Shown piece after piece: positions 13,822 through 20,880 of a DNA stretch of 20,880 nucleotides. The DNA comes from JBOGEN01 sp050743265 (GTDB taxonomy: Bacteria > Actinomycetota > Actinomycetes > JBOGEN01), in assembly GCA_050743265.1 (NCBI GenBank), contig JBOGEN010000028.1:1-20880 (forward strand), written 5' to 3'. The notes beneath the pieces are model-generated. The model ran no database searches. It was not told where the DNA came from and saw nothing but the letters and a program-made list of their open reading frames with translations. Numbering within the stretch: position 1 is the stretch's first letter; each line of letters starts with the position of its first letter. A program made the position numbers and the translations under genes.

Positions 13822-13851
13822 CGTCGGCAGGCCATGACTCGGGAGGTGGCG

Positions 13852-14223
13852 GTGCCTCGGGTGGCGAGTGTCCACGCGGCGGTCCTCGGCCTGCTCGCGC
13901 TCCTCCTCACCGGCCTCACGGGGGCGGCAACGGGAACCCCCGCGTCCGCGGTCTCCGAGGCGCTCTCGCCGGCGTACCCGACGGCGTCCGGCCCCGGCCC
14001 GCACGCCTGCGAGGGGCCGTCCGACGCGCCGCGGGTCGCACCGTCGGGCACGACGGACCAGCAGGGCAAGCGCCCCGGCGCGGCGCTCTCCTCGGCACCC
14101 GCCGTGCACGCCGGGCCGACCGGGTCCGTGTACGGGGTGGCCGAGCAGGACGCCTCGGTCGCGGGACTAGGCTGCGCGCGTCTGCCGAGCGGACGAGCAC
14201 CGCCGGTGGCGGCGGTCCGCTAG
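13852..14223 (+). CDS. Small secreted protein of unknown function
   Basis: About 123 residues. A signal peptide is clear (PRVASVHAAVLGLLALLLTGLTGAATG, then a TPASA cleavage-type site). The mature part is Ala/Pro/Gly/Ser-rich and probably disordered, with two cysteines (HACEGPSD and GLGCARLP) that could form one disulfide. I recognise no family. GTG 13852 is chosen because GGGAGG lies five bases upstream; ATG 13834 and GTG 13846 are in-frame alternatives. It precedes the fused secDF gene by 57 bases on the same strand, so the two may be co-transcribed. It may be lineage-restricted, and a spurious frame cannot be fully excluded in such GC-rich DNA. Confidence 0.55.
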   Translation: MPRVASVHAAVLGLLALLLTGLTGAATGTPASAVSEALSPAYPTASGPGPHACEGPSDAPRVAPSGTTDQQGKRPGAALSSAPAVHAGPTGSVYGVAEQDASVAGLGCARLPSGRAPPVAAVR

Positions 14224-14280
14224 TCCCGTCCGCCGACGCCGTCGTCCCACTCCCGCGGCGGCCCCGTCCGAGAGGCCACC

Positions 14281-16650
14281 ATGTCACGCGCCCCGTTGGT
14301 GCGAGCGCTGCTGGCGCTCGCTGTCACCGCCGCCGCACTCGTCACCAGCCTGACCATCGACCCCCGTCTCGGCCTCGACCTCGAGGGCGGGACGCAGATC
14401 GTCCTCGAGACACGCGACTCGCCCACGGTCGAGGCGAACGCGGAGGCCACCGACCGCACGCTCGAGGTGCTGCGCCGTCGCGTGGACGCCCTCGGCGTCG
14501 CCGAGCCCACGCTGGCCCGGTCCGGGGACAACCGCATCATCGTCGAGCTGCCAGGGCTGCAGGACCCGCGGGAGGCGTCCCGGGTCATCGGCCGCACCGC
14601 GCAGCTCACCTTCCATCCGGTCGAGGGGATCGCACCGCCCAAGCCCACCCCCGGCGCGACCCCCTCACCCGAGGCGTCCCCGGGCGGCTCCGGCGACAAC
14701 GCCGACAGCGCCGGCGACAAGGCCCCCTCCGACGAGCGCATCCTGCCGGACGAGGCGGGCCAGCGCCTGCGTCTCGCCCCCACGGCCCTCACCGGCGACG
14801 ACGTGACCAGCGCCGAGGCGCAGATCGACCCGCAGATCGGCGGGTGGTTCGTCACCGTCGACTTCAGCGGAGGCGGCGACGCCTGGGCCGAGCTGACCGG
14901 CAAGGCTGCCTGCGCCCCGCCCGGCGACCCCCGTCGCCGGGTCGCGATCGTGCTCGACAAGGAGATCATCTCGTCCCCGCAGGTCGACCCGAGCGTCCAG
15001 TGCAACGTCGGCATCACCGGCGGGACGACGCAGATCACAGGCGACTTCTCCGAGGACGAGGCGAAGAACCTGGGCCTGCTCGTCCAGGCGGGCGCGCTGC
15101 CCGTCCCGGTGGAGACCGTGGAGCAGCGCACGGTCGGGCCGACGCTCGGCGAGGAGGCCATCGACGCGAGCGCCAAGGCCGGCGTCATCGGCGTCGTGCT
15201 CACCGCGCTGTTCATCATGATCGTGTACCGGCTCGTCGGTCTCGCCTCTGCGGTCGGGCTGGTGGCGTACGGGCTGCTGTCGTACGGGGCGCTGGTGGCG
15301 CTCGGTGCAACGCTCACCTTGCCCGGCCTCGCCGGTTTCGTGCTCGCCATCGGCATGGCCGTGGACGCCAACGTGCTCGTGTACGAACGGGCGAGAGAGG
15401 AGTACCTCGCGAGACCCGCCAAGGGCCTGCGGGCCGCCCTCGTCCAGGGGTACCGGCACGCCCTTTCGGCCATCGCGGACTCCAACGTGACGACCTTGCT
15501 GGCCGCGGCACTGCTGTTCTTCCTCTCCACCGGCCCGGTGCGCGGGTTCGGTGTCACCCTGTCCATCGGTGTGCTCGCGTCCCTGATCTCCGCGCTGCTC
15601 GTCGCCCGCGTGCTCTCCGAATGGGTGGTGAACCGCAAGAGCGTCCAGGGCAGACCGGGGCTCAGCGGTATCGCGCAGGAGGGGCGCGTCCGCACGTGGC
15701 TCAGCGGCCACCGCATCAACCTCATGCAGTACCGCAACCGGTTCCTCGCTGCCAGCGGGGTGGCCCTCGTCCTCGCGCTCGGCGGCATCGGCCTGCGCGG
15801 GGTCGAGCTCGGCGTGGAGTTCACCGGCGGACGCCTCGTCGACTACTCCACGTCGCGTCCGGTGGACGCCGACACGGCGCGCGAGGCCGTCTCGGACGCG
15901 GGCTTCCCCCGGGCCGTCGTGCAGACCTCCGGGGACGGCGAGGTGTCCGTACGGACCGGTGACCTGACCAACCAGCAGGTGGTCCGGATCCGGCAGGCAC
16001 TCGAGGAGGTCGGCGGCAACGTCACGAAGGAGAGCGACGAGCTGATCGGCCCCAGCCTCGGCGACGAGCTGCGGACGAAGGCACTGATCGCGCTGGGAGC
16101 CGCGCTGCTCGTGCAGCTCGTGTACCTGGCGATGCGCTTCCGGTGGACGTTCGGCACCGCCGCCGTCGCGGCGATGTTCCACGACGTTCTCCTCGTCGTC
16201 GGCGTGTTCGCGTGGCTGGGCAAGCCGTTGGACGGCGTCTTCCTCGCCGCGCTGCTCACCGTCATCGGGTACTCGGTGAACGACTCCGTCGTCGTCTTCG
16301 ACCGGATCCGCGAGCTGTGGGGGGCGAACCGGCGGACCCCGTTCAGCCAGGTGGCCAACGGCGCGGTACTGCAGACCGTGCCCCGTACGGTGAACACCGG
16401 CCTGGGCGCGGTGTTCATCCTCACCGCGCTCCTCCTGCTCGGCGGTGACTCGCTGGCCGACTTCGCCCTCGCGTTGCTCGTCGGAATCCTGGTCGGGACG
16501 TACTCGTCGATGTTCACCGCGACGCCGCTGGCGATCATCCTCGAGCGGTACAACAGCAACCCGCCGCCGGGGCCCAAGCGAAGCGCCCAGGCGGTCACCA
16601 AGCGTCCCGGGCAACGGAGCGAGCGCAGCGGTTCCGGCGCGGTCGTGTGA
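14281..16650 (+). CDS. secDF: Fused protein-export membrane protein SecDF
   Basis: A 789-residue fusion of SecD and SecF. The SecD half has a first helix, DPRLGLDLEGGTQIVLE (27-43), the periplasmic region, then IDASAKAGVIGVVLTALFIMIVYR and GFVLAIGMAVDANVLVYER. The SecF half begins at about 475 (NRFLAASGVALVLALGGIG, then GVELGVEFTGGRLVDY) and ends with GYSVNDSVVVFDRIRE and the last helices. Both Asp-bearing transmembrane motifs of the proton-driven motor are present. Residues 118-150 form a Pro/Ser/Gly-rich insertion in the SecD periplasmic domain. Actinobacteria normally carry separate secD and secF beside yajC. This lone fusion without yajC is probably a second, accessory copy (inference). 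GAGAGG lies about five bases before the ATG. Confidence 0.93.
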   Translation: MSRAPLVRALLALAVTAAALVTSLTIDPRLGLDLEGGTQIVLETRDSPTVEANAEATDRTLEVLRRRVDALGVAEPTLARSGDNRIIVELPGLQDPREASRVIGRTAQLTFHPVEGIAPPKPTPGATPSPEASPGGSGDNADSAGDKAPSDERILPDEAGQRLRLAPTALTGDDVTSAEAQIDPQIGGWFVTVDFSGGGDAWAELTGKAACAPPGDPRRRVAIVLDKEIISSPQVDPSVQCNVGITGGTTQITGDFSEDEAKNLGLLVQAGALPVPVETVEQRTVGPTLGEEAIDASAKAGVIGVVLTALFIMIVYRLVGLASAVGLVAYGLLSYGALVALGATLTLPGLAGFVLAIGMAVDANVLVYERAREEYLARPAKGLRAALVQGYRHALSAIADSNVTTLLAAALLFFLSTGPVRGFGVTLSIGVLASLISALLVARVLSEWVVNRKSVQGRPGLSGIAQEGRVRTWLSGHRINLMQYRNRFLAASGVALVLALGGIGLRGVELGVEFTGGRLVDYSTSRPVDADTAREAVSDAGFPRAVVQTSGDGEVSVRTGDLTNQQVVRIRQALEEVGGNVTKESDELIGPSLGDELRTKALIALGAALLVQLVYLAMRFRWTFGTAAVAAMFHDVLLVVGVFAWLGKPLDGVFLAALLTVIGYSVNDSVVVFDRIRELWGANRRTPFSQVANGAVLQTVPRTVNTGLGAVFILTALLLLGGDSLADFALALLVGILVGTYSSMFTATPLAIILERYNSNPPPGPKRSAQAVTKRPGQRSERSGSGAVV

Positions 16651-16679
16651 GGGACGGACGGGGTGACCCTGCGGACGGG

Positions 16680-16718
16680 TGACCGCGCGGGTCGTGCGAG
16701 GCGCGCCCCGCGCGGTCA
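16680..16718. terminator. Bidirectional terminator between secDF and the VOC gene
   Basis: TGACCGCGCGG (16680-16690) and CCGCGCGGTCA (16708-16718) are perfect inverted arms, with one more inner G-C pair and a loop of about 15 bases. It lies between two convergent genes, and the right arm contains the stop codon of the VOC gene. It has no T-tract. Confidence 0.65.
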
Positions 16719-17138
16719 GCTCACGCAGAACTCGTTGCCCTCGGGGTCGGCCATCGTCGTGGTGAGCGGGCCACGGTCGGCGATCGTCCACAGCACGCGG
16801 GCGCCGAGGCCGGTGAGCCGCTCCACCTCGGCGGCCGCGGCGTCCTCGCCGACGTGCAGGTCGATGTGCATCCGGTTCTTGCCGGCCTTGTCCTCGGGGA
16901 CCCGCTGGAGCAGCAGCCGGGGCCCGACCCCGGCCGCGTCCCGGCACGCCGCGAGGTCGCGGAACGCCTTGCCGCCCTCGACCTCCACGACCTCCTCGGG
17001 ACGCAGACGGCCGGCCGTGGTGAGCCCCTCGATCACGGTGGTGTGGTCCTCGCGCTCGTAGCGCAGCGCATCTGCCCAGAACGCAGCGAGTGCCTGCGGG
17101 TCGTGGCAGTCGAGCACCACCTGGACGCGAGTCGCCAT
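16716..17138 (-). CDS. VOC-superfamily (glyoxalase-like) protein
   Basis: A 140-residue protein of the vicinal-oxygen-chelate fold, glyoxalase_6-like group. It opens VQVVLDCHDPQALAAFWADALRYE, contains NRMHIDLHVGEDAAAAEVERLTGLGA with the usual His ligand position, and ends with TTTMADPEGNEFCV, the typical last strand bearing the Glu ligand position. Members are dioxygenases, resistance proteins or lyases; the reaction here is unknown. ATG 17138 is preferred (GGAG seven bases upstream); ATG 17153 would add five residues. It lies 83 bases after the histidine kinase on the same strand. Confidence 0.85.
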   Translation of the reverse strand: MATRVQVVLDCHDPQALAAFWADALRYEREDHTTVIEGLTTAGRLRPEEVVEVEGGKAFRDLAACRDAAGVGPRLLLQRVPEDKAGKNRMHIDLHVGEDAAAAEVERLTGLGARVLWTIADRGPLTTTMADPEGNEFCVS

Positions 17139-17221
17139 GGCCGGTCTCCACATCGCTGTCGTCACGTGCCCTGCCGGGCTGGTGTCACTGGTCATTCTGC
17201 GCCAGACCCGGGTGCGTCGCC

Positions 17222-19177
17222 TCAGACCCCGCCGCGGACAGGCACCGCGTCGAGCAGCGCGAGGAACTCCCGGACGTCCAGCGGCTTGGTCAGGTAGCCG
17301 TCGGCCCCCACCCCGCGCAGGAGCCGGCGCTGCCCGGCGGTGGCGTCCGCGCTCACCACGTACACCGGGCACTCCGCGGCCAGCGGGTCGCCACGGAGCC
17401 CGCGGAGCACGTCCACGCCGGGCATGTCGGGCAGGTGAAGGTCGAGCAGGACGAGGTCCGGGTGGTGCCGGTGTGCCAGATCGAGCGCGCTCCTGCCGTA
17501 CACCGTGTGCACGAGCTGCCAGTGAGGCCGGTGCGCCAGGATGCGCTCGACCAGCCGGACGTTCGAGAGGTTGTCCTCCACGAGCAGCACCACGCGGCGG
17601 GCCTGGTCCCGGGTGGAGGACACGTCCTCCACCGGGTCGTCGGTCGCGGCGCTGACGGCGGTCACCGGCTCGCTCGCCGGCGGGAGCGTCAGCCGGAAGG
17701 AGCTGCCCGTGCCCAGCACCGAGTCCACCGTGATGGTGCCGCCCATCGCCTCGGCCAGCCGCAGCGACAGGGCCAGCCCGACGCCCGTGCCTTCTACGTC
17801 GGTCTGCTCGGCGCCCATGCGGTCGAAGGGCATGAACAGCCGCGGGAGATCCTGCGTCGGGATCCCAGGACCGGTGTCGCGGACCGCGACGACGGTCCCC
17901 CCGTCCGCCGTGGTCTCCCATGACACCCACACCATGCCCTCGCGCCGGTTGTACTTGACCGCGTTGGCCAGCAGGTTGAGCAGCACCTGGCGGAGGCGCT
18001 GACGATCGGCGTGGACGAACGTCTCCCTCTCGGTCTGCACGGACAGGGTGATGCCCTCGACCACGCCGAGCGGGCGGACGAGCTCGACCGCCTCGTTGAC
18101 GATCTCCGCGAGCTCGACCGGCTCGAGGGACAGGGTGAGCTCGTTCGCCTCGATCCGGGCGATGTCGATGACCTCGTTGATGAGGTTGAGCAGGTGGCGC
18201 CCGGCCCGCGCGATGTGCAGCGCACTCTCCCGCTGGTCCTCTTCGAGGTCCTCCATCTCCAGCAACTGGGCGAACCCGAGCACGGCGTTCAGCGGGGTAC
18301 GCAGCTCGTGGCTCACCCGGGACAGGAACACGGTCTTGGCCCGGCTCGCCGCGTCCGCCGCGTCCCGGGCGTCCCGCAGCTCCGTCTCGAGGCGGTGGCG
18401 CTCGGTGGTGTCACGCACCGTTGCGGTGGCCAGCGTGCCGCCCTCGCTCTGGATCGAGGACAGGGCGATGTCCACGGGGAACTCCGTCCCGTCCCGCTTG
18501 CGGCCGCGCAGCGACAGTCCCACCCCCATGGGGCGGGTGCGCGGGTCGGTGAAGTAGGAGGTGCGGTGGCCTGGGTGCCGCTCGCGGACGTCCTCGGGCA
18601 CCAAGATCTCTACCGGCTGGCCGACGAGCTCGTCCCGCGAGTAGCCGAACATCCCCTCGGTCTGCCGGTTGGTGAGCACGATCCGCCCGGACTGGTCCAC
18701 GATCACCATGGCGTCAGGCGCGGACTCGAGCAGCCCGCGGAACTTCTCCTCGCTGGCCCGTCGGTCGGTGATGTCCCGGACGACCGCGGTGGCGAGCGGG
18801 CCCTCGGCGCTGTCGAACGTGCTCAGCGAGATGTCGACCGGGACCTCGGAGCCGTCCTTGCGCCGCGCGTTGAGCTCGAGCCCCGCGCCCATCGGACGGG
18901 TCCGGGAGTCCGCGAAGTAGCCGTCCCGGTGCTGCGGGTGCACCCCGCGGATCTCTTCCGGGACCAGCATCTCGACAGGCCGGCCCACCATCTCGTCCCT
19001 GTCGTAGCCGAACAGCGCCTCGGTCTGCTCGTTGACGAGGACGATGACGCCATCCCTGTCGATGATCACCATGGCGTCCGGAGCCGACTCGAGGAGTCCG
19101 CGGAACTCCTGGTCTCGGGCCAGGTGGATGACCGGCGTCTGCGCGTGAGCGGCATCTGCCTCGGGCTGGCGGTCCAT
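17222..19177 (-). CDS. Hybrid sensor histidine kinase with two PAS domains and a C-terminal receiver
   Basis: A 651-residue protein with no membrane segment. Domains: PAS 24-140, PAS 145-262, HisKA about 280-345 with the phospho-acceptor His290 (SHELRTPLNAVLGF), and HATPase_c about 390-500 (N-box NLLANAVKYN, G1 DTGPGIP, G2 GTGVGLALS). The receiver spans about 528-645 with phospho-acceptor Asp579 (LVLLDLHLPDMPG), acidic pair E534/D535 and Lys631. It probably senses a soluble signal in the cytoplasm. Because the receiver has no output domain, phosphate must pass to a partner encoded elsewhere, or the protein acts through contacts. The start at ATG 19177 has GGAGAGGT about five bases upstream; an upstream in-frame start at 19240 lacks this. 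Confidence 0.92.
   Translation of the reverse strand: MDRQPEADAAHAQTPVIHLARDQEFRGLLESAPDAMVIIDRDGVIVLVNEQTEALFGYDRDEMVGRPVEMLVPEEIRGVHPQHRDGYFADSRTRPMGAGLELNARRKDGSEVPVDISLSTFDSAEGPLATAVVRDITDRRASEEKFRGLLESAPDAMVIVDQSGRIVLTNRQTEGMFGYSRDELVGQPVEILVPEDVRERHPGHRTSYFTDPRTRPMGVGLSLRGRKRDGTEFPVDIALSSIQSEGGTLATATVRDTTERHRLETELRDARDAADAASRAKTVFLSRVSHELRTPLNAVLGFAQLLEMEDLEEDQRESALHIARAGRHLLNLINEVIDIARIEANELTLSLEPVELAEIVNEAVELVRPLGVVEGITLSVQTERETFVHADRQRLRQVLLNLLANAVKYNRREGMVWVSWETTADGGTVVAVRDTGPGIPTQDLPRLFMPFDRMGAEQTDVEGTGVGLALSLRLAEAMGGTITVDSVLGTGSSFRLTLPPASEPVTAVSAATDDPVEDVSSTRDQARRVVLLVEDNLSNVRLVERILAHRPHWQLVHTVYGRSALDLAHRHHPDLVLLDLHLPDMPGVDVLRGLRGDPLAAECPVYVVSADATAGQRRLLRGVGADGYLTKPLDVREFLALLDAVPVRGGV
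18416..19105 (-). repeat. Tandem duplication of the PAS-coding segment
   Basis: Residues 25-133 and 146-254 of the kinase align without gaps at an offset of 121 residues (363 bases). FRGLLESAPDAMVI is identical in both. FGY-RDE-VG-PVE, LVPE, RTRPMG-GL and PVDI also recur. The high identity points to duplication inside this gene rather than to two PAS domains of separate origin. Confidence 0.85.
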
Positions 19178-19290
19178 AGGGACCTCTCCGTCGGGCAGGG
19201 GTACCTCCCTGCTTACCACCGAACGTGATCGGTGTCTCACGATCCGTTCAGGCAGGGACCTCCACGTCCGGCCAGGCGCGCAGCCGGGGC

Positions 19291-19305
19291 CATGATGGCC
19301 GCATG
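19291..19305 (+). promoter_or_regulatory. Possible -10 box and leaderless start for the dehydratase gene
   Basis: CATGAT (19291-19296) resembles a -10 box and is followed after six bases by ATG 19303, the same geometry as azlC. There is no clear ribosome-binding site. CATGAT departs from TANNNT at its first base, so this is weak. Confidence 0.3.
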
Positions 19306-20247
19306 GTCATGAACGGGGGCACGGTCACGGCCGCGGACGTCGAGGCCGCCGCGGAACGAGTGCAGGACCGGGTGCGCCGCACCCCGGTGCTCGAGGTCGA
19401 GCCCGACCTCTTCGGCACTCCGGGGCGAGTTGTCGTGAAGCTCGAGCACCTGCAGCACATGGGTGTGTTCAAGGTCCGTGGGGCGTTCGCGAACCTGCTG
19501 GACGGGCGCGTCCCCGACGCGGGGGTGATCGCGGCCTCCGGGGGCAACCACGGCCTCTCCGTCGCGTACGCCGCGCGGGAGCTCGGTGTGACGGCCGAGG
19601 TCTTCGTGCCCGTCTCGTCGTCCCCGGTGAAGGTCGCCCGCCTGCGCACGCTGGGGGCGCACGTGACCCAGACCGGCGACTGGTACGCGGACGCGCTGGC
19701 GGCCAGCCTGGCCCGGGCCGAGCAGACAGGTGCCCGTGTCCTGCACGCGTACGACCAGCACGGCACGGTCGCCGGGCAGGGCACCCTCGGGCGCGAGCTC
19801 GCCGCGCAGGCCCCGGGAGTCGACACGGTGCTCGTCGCCGTCGGCGGTGGAGGCCTCGCCGCCGGCATCGCGGCCGCGCTGGAGGGCCGCGCGCACGTCG
19901 TCGGGGTCGAGCCCGAGCACTGCCCGACATGGCGTGCCGCGTCCGAGGCGGGGGAGCCGGTGGACGTCGAGGTCGGCGGCGTCGCGGCCGACGCGCTGGG
20001 GGCGCGGCGTCTCGGCCAGATCCCGTACGGCGTGCTCCGCCGGACCGGGGCGTCGAGCGTGCTCGTGCCGGACGAGGCGCTGCGTGAGGCCCGCCGGCTC
20101 CTCTGGGACCGGCTGCGGGTCGCGGCCGAGGTGGGTGCCTGCGCCCCGGTGGCGGCCCTGCTCACCGGGGCGTACGCGCCGGAGCGCGGGGACCGGGTGG
20201 CCGTGATCGTCTGCGGGGCTAACACGGACCCGTCCGACCTGTCCTGA
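19303..20247 (+). CDS. PLP-dependent threonine/serine dehydratase-like protein
   Basis: A 314-residue fold-type II PLP enzyme without a C-terminal ACT domain. The PLP lysine is K57 (GVFKVRGA), the substrate/cofactor loop is SGGNHG (79-84), the phosphate-binding loop is GGGGL (181-185), and CGANTDP lies near the end. This fits catabolic-type threonine or serine dehydratases, serine racemases, and the related EutB enzyme of hydroxyectoine degradation. The sequence alone does not separate these. Given the ehu importer in the same window, EutB is worth considering, but the 14-kb distance argues against a linked pathway. ATG 19303 is used; ATG 19309 is also possible. The gene ends just before a repeat-based hairpin. 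Confidence 0.85.
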   Translation: MVMNGGTVTAADVEAAAERVQDRVRRTPVLEVEPDLFGTPGRVVVKLEHLQHMGVFKVRGAFANLLDGRVPDAGVIAASGGNHGLSVAYAARELGVTAEVFVPVSSSPVKVARLRTLGAHVTQTGDWYADALAASLARAEQTGARVLHAYDQHGTVAGQGTLGRELAAQAPGVDTVLVAVGGGGLAAGIAAALEGRAHVVGVEPEHCPTWRAASEAGEPVDVEVGGVAADALGARRLGQIPYGVLRRTGASSVLVPDEALREARRLLWDRLRVAAEVGACAPVAALLTGAYAPERGDRVAVIVCGANTDPSDLS

Positions 20248-20291
20248 CCTGTCGTCTCAGGACCGCCCGATCTGTCCTGACCTGCGTTTTT
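20239..20291 (+). terminator. Direct-repeat hairpin terminator after the dehydratase gene
   Basis: CTGTCCTGACCTG occurs twice (20239-20251 and 20272-20284), and TCAGGAC (20257-20263) between them can pair with GTCCTGA of either copy (20241-20247 or 20274-20280). The second pairing is followed by a T5 tract at 20287-20291, which fits an intrinsic terminator. The first copy overlaps the last codons of the dehydratase gene. Confidence 0.55.
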
Positions 20292-20358
20292 CCGTCCAGC
20301 GGACATGTCGGGCCGGCGCGGTGCGGCGTGGTGTGGCCCCGGCGGCCGAGCCCGGCCG

Positions 20359-20364
20359 TACGAT
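20359..20364 (+). promoter_or_regulatory. -10 box for the DUF3263 gene
   Basis: TACGAT is a near-ideal actinobacterial -10 box. Transcription would begin near 20371, giving a leader of about 40 bases that carries AAGGAG before the start codon. No -35 match is seen. Confidence 0.55.
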
Positions 20365-20410
20365 GGCCTGCGGTCGCCCGCCTTCCCCCGGTCGACGAAG
20401 GAGCTGCTGG

Positions 20411-20707
20411 ATGGACGCCGCCAACGCCCGGTCCGAGGCACCGCAGAGCCCGGCGGGTGAGCTCACCGAGCGCGAGCGCGAGATCCTCGCGTTCGAGCGA
20501 CAGTGGTGGCGGTACGCGGGCGCCAAGGAGCACGCGGTCCGTGAGTCCTTCGACCTGTCGGCGACCCGGTACTACCAGGTGCTCAACGCCCTGCTCGACC
20601 GTCCCGAGGCGCTGGCCTTCGACCCGATGCTCGTGAAGCGGCTCCGGCGCCTGCGGTCGTCGCGGCAGCGCGCCCGGTCGGCGCGCCGCCTGGGCGTGCA
20701 GCCCTAG
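20411..20707 (+). CDS. DUF3263 family protein
   Basis: A 98-residue basic protein. The core LTEREREILAFERQWWRYAGAKEHAVRESFDLSATRYYQVLNALLDRP is the DUF3263 signature. The SATRYYQVLNALL part looks like the recognition helix of a small helix-turn-helix, so DNA binding is possible but unproven. The Arg-rich tail (RRLRRLRSSRQRARSARR) would favour nucleic-acid contact. ATG 20411 has AAGGAG seven bases upstream. It is followed immediately by the LytR C-terminal gene (stop/start overlap), a neighbour pair widely kept in actinobacteria. Confidence 0.9.
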   Translation: MDAANARSEAPQSPAGELTEREREILAFERQWWRYAGAKEHAVRESFDLSATRYYQVLNALLDRPEALAFDPMLVKRLRRLRSSRQRARSARRLGVQP

Positions 20708-20709
20708 TG

Positions 20710-20880
20710 ATGGGCCGTCCGCGGGGGGCGGCCGTGGTGGTCGGGTTCGCCCAGTCCCTGGCGGCGGTGGTCGCCGTCCTGCTGTTCGTCGGTGCCCTTC
20801 TCGTGGGGTTCGGGCAACCCTCGCGTCCCGCCGCGACCGCGGCGGGCACCACGGCGTCGTCCCCGCCGGCGACCCCGTCC
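20710..20880 (+). CDS. LytR C-terminal domain protein, N-terminus only
   Basis: The first 57 codons are present. A short basic start (MGRPRGAAVV) leads into one membrane helix (FAQSLAAVVAVLLFVGALLVGFG), then an Ala/Thr/Pro/Ser-rich linker that runs off the window. This shape, directly after DUF3263, matches actinobacterial membrane-anchored LytR_C proteins, although the domain itself lies beyond the end. ATG 20710 follows the DUF3263 stop by two bases, and GTG 20707 overlaps that stop (TAGTGATG), so translation is probably coupled. Confidence 0.7.
   Translation, partial: MGRPRGAAVVVGFAQSLAAVVAVLLFVGALLVGFGQPSRPAATAAGTTASSPPATPS

Noticed and set aside
13464..15962. An 832-codon plus-strand frame across the secreted-protein and secDF genes
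   Set aside because: It is an Arg/Pro-rich out-of-frame shadow of SecDF with no recognisable motif.
14665..17151. An 828-codon minus-strand frame
   Set aside because: Antisense to secDF. Its N-terminal part also reads the VOC gene in another frame, and its sequence is low-complexity.
16716..17930. A 404-codon extension upstream of the VOC domain
   Set aside because: The added N-terminus is out-of-frame translation of the histidine kinase receiver and ATPase region. The real VOC gene starts at 17138 with a ribosome-binding site.

Overview
The window comes from a very GC-rich actinobacterium. The pointers are strong third-position GC bias, TACGNT-type -10 boxes, a c-di-AMP riboswitch ahead of an NlpC/P60 cell-wall hydrolase, and the DUF3263 / LytR C-terminal gene pair. 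A Micrococcales lineage close to Cellulomonas is my best guess, but this is inference. No rRNA, tRNA, CRISPR array, transposase or phage gene was seen. It reads as chromosomal DNA carrying many small, mostly independent transcription units.

Layout. (1) 1-2300, minus strand: the start of a GH13 alpha-glucosidase, the lipoprotein sugar-binding gene coupled to it, and an FCD-type GntR regulator. (2) 2300-5544, plus: a complete ectoine/hydroxyectoine ABC importer, ehuBCDA. Its promoter has a consensus -35 box and a 16-bp palindrome over the -10/start region. (3) 5631-6811: a DUF6458 membrane protein and an RlmA-type 23S rRNA methyltransferase ending in a perfect 20-bp palindrome. (4) 6840-7930: a PAP2-type membrane enzyme behind a leader with mutually exclusive inverted repeats. 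(5) 8052-9154: azlCD amino-acid exporter, apparently leaderless. (6) 9303-10227: a c-di-AMP (ydaO) riboswitch and an NlpC/P60 plus peptidoglycan-binding hydrolase. (7) 10385-13294: a bacterial nitric oxide synthase oxygenase followed by a 14-TM MFS exporter. (8) 13304-13624, minus: an ABM-domain monooxygenase whose promoter lies inside an inverted repeat. (9) 13852-16650: an orphan small secreted protein and a fused SecDF. (10) 16716-19177, minus: a VOC protein and a hybrid histidine kinase with duplicated PAS domains. (11) 19303-end: a PLP threonine/serine dehydratase, a DUF3263 protein and the start of a LytR C-terminal domain protein.

Themes. Two import systems (sugar and compatible solute) flank one GntR gene, and all three promoter regions carry related TGTTGACA sites, so one regulator may serve both. 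Envelope genes recur: riboswitch-controlled hydrolase, PAP2 enzyme, SecDF, LytR-C protein. The most attractive targets for follow-up are the PAP2 leader, the ehu operator, the expression platform of the c-di-AMP riboswitch, and the NO synthase-exporter pair.
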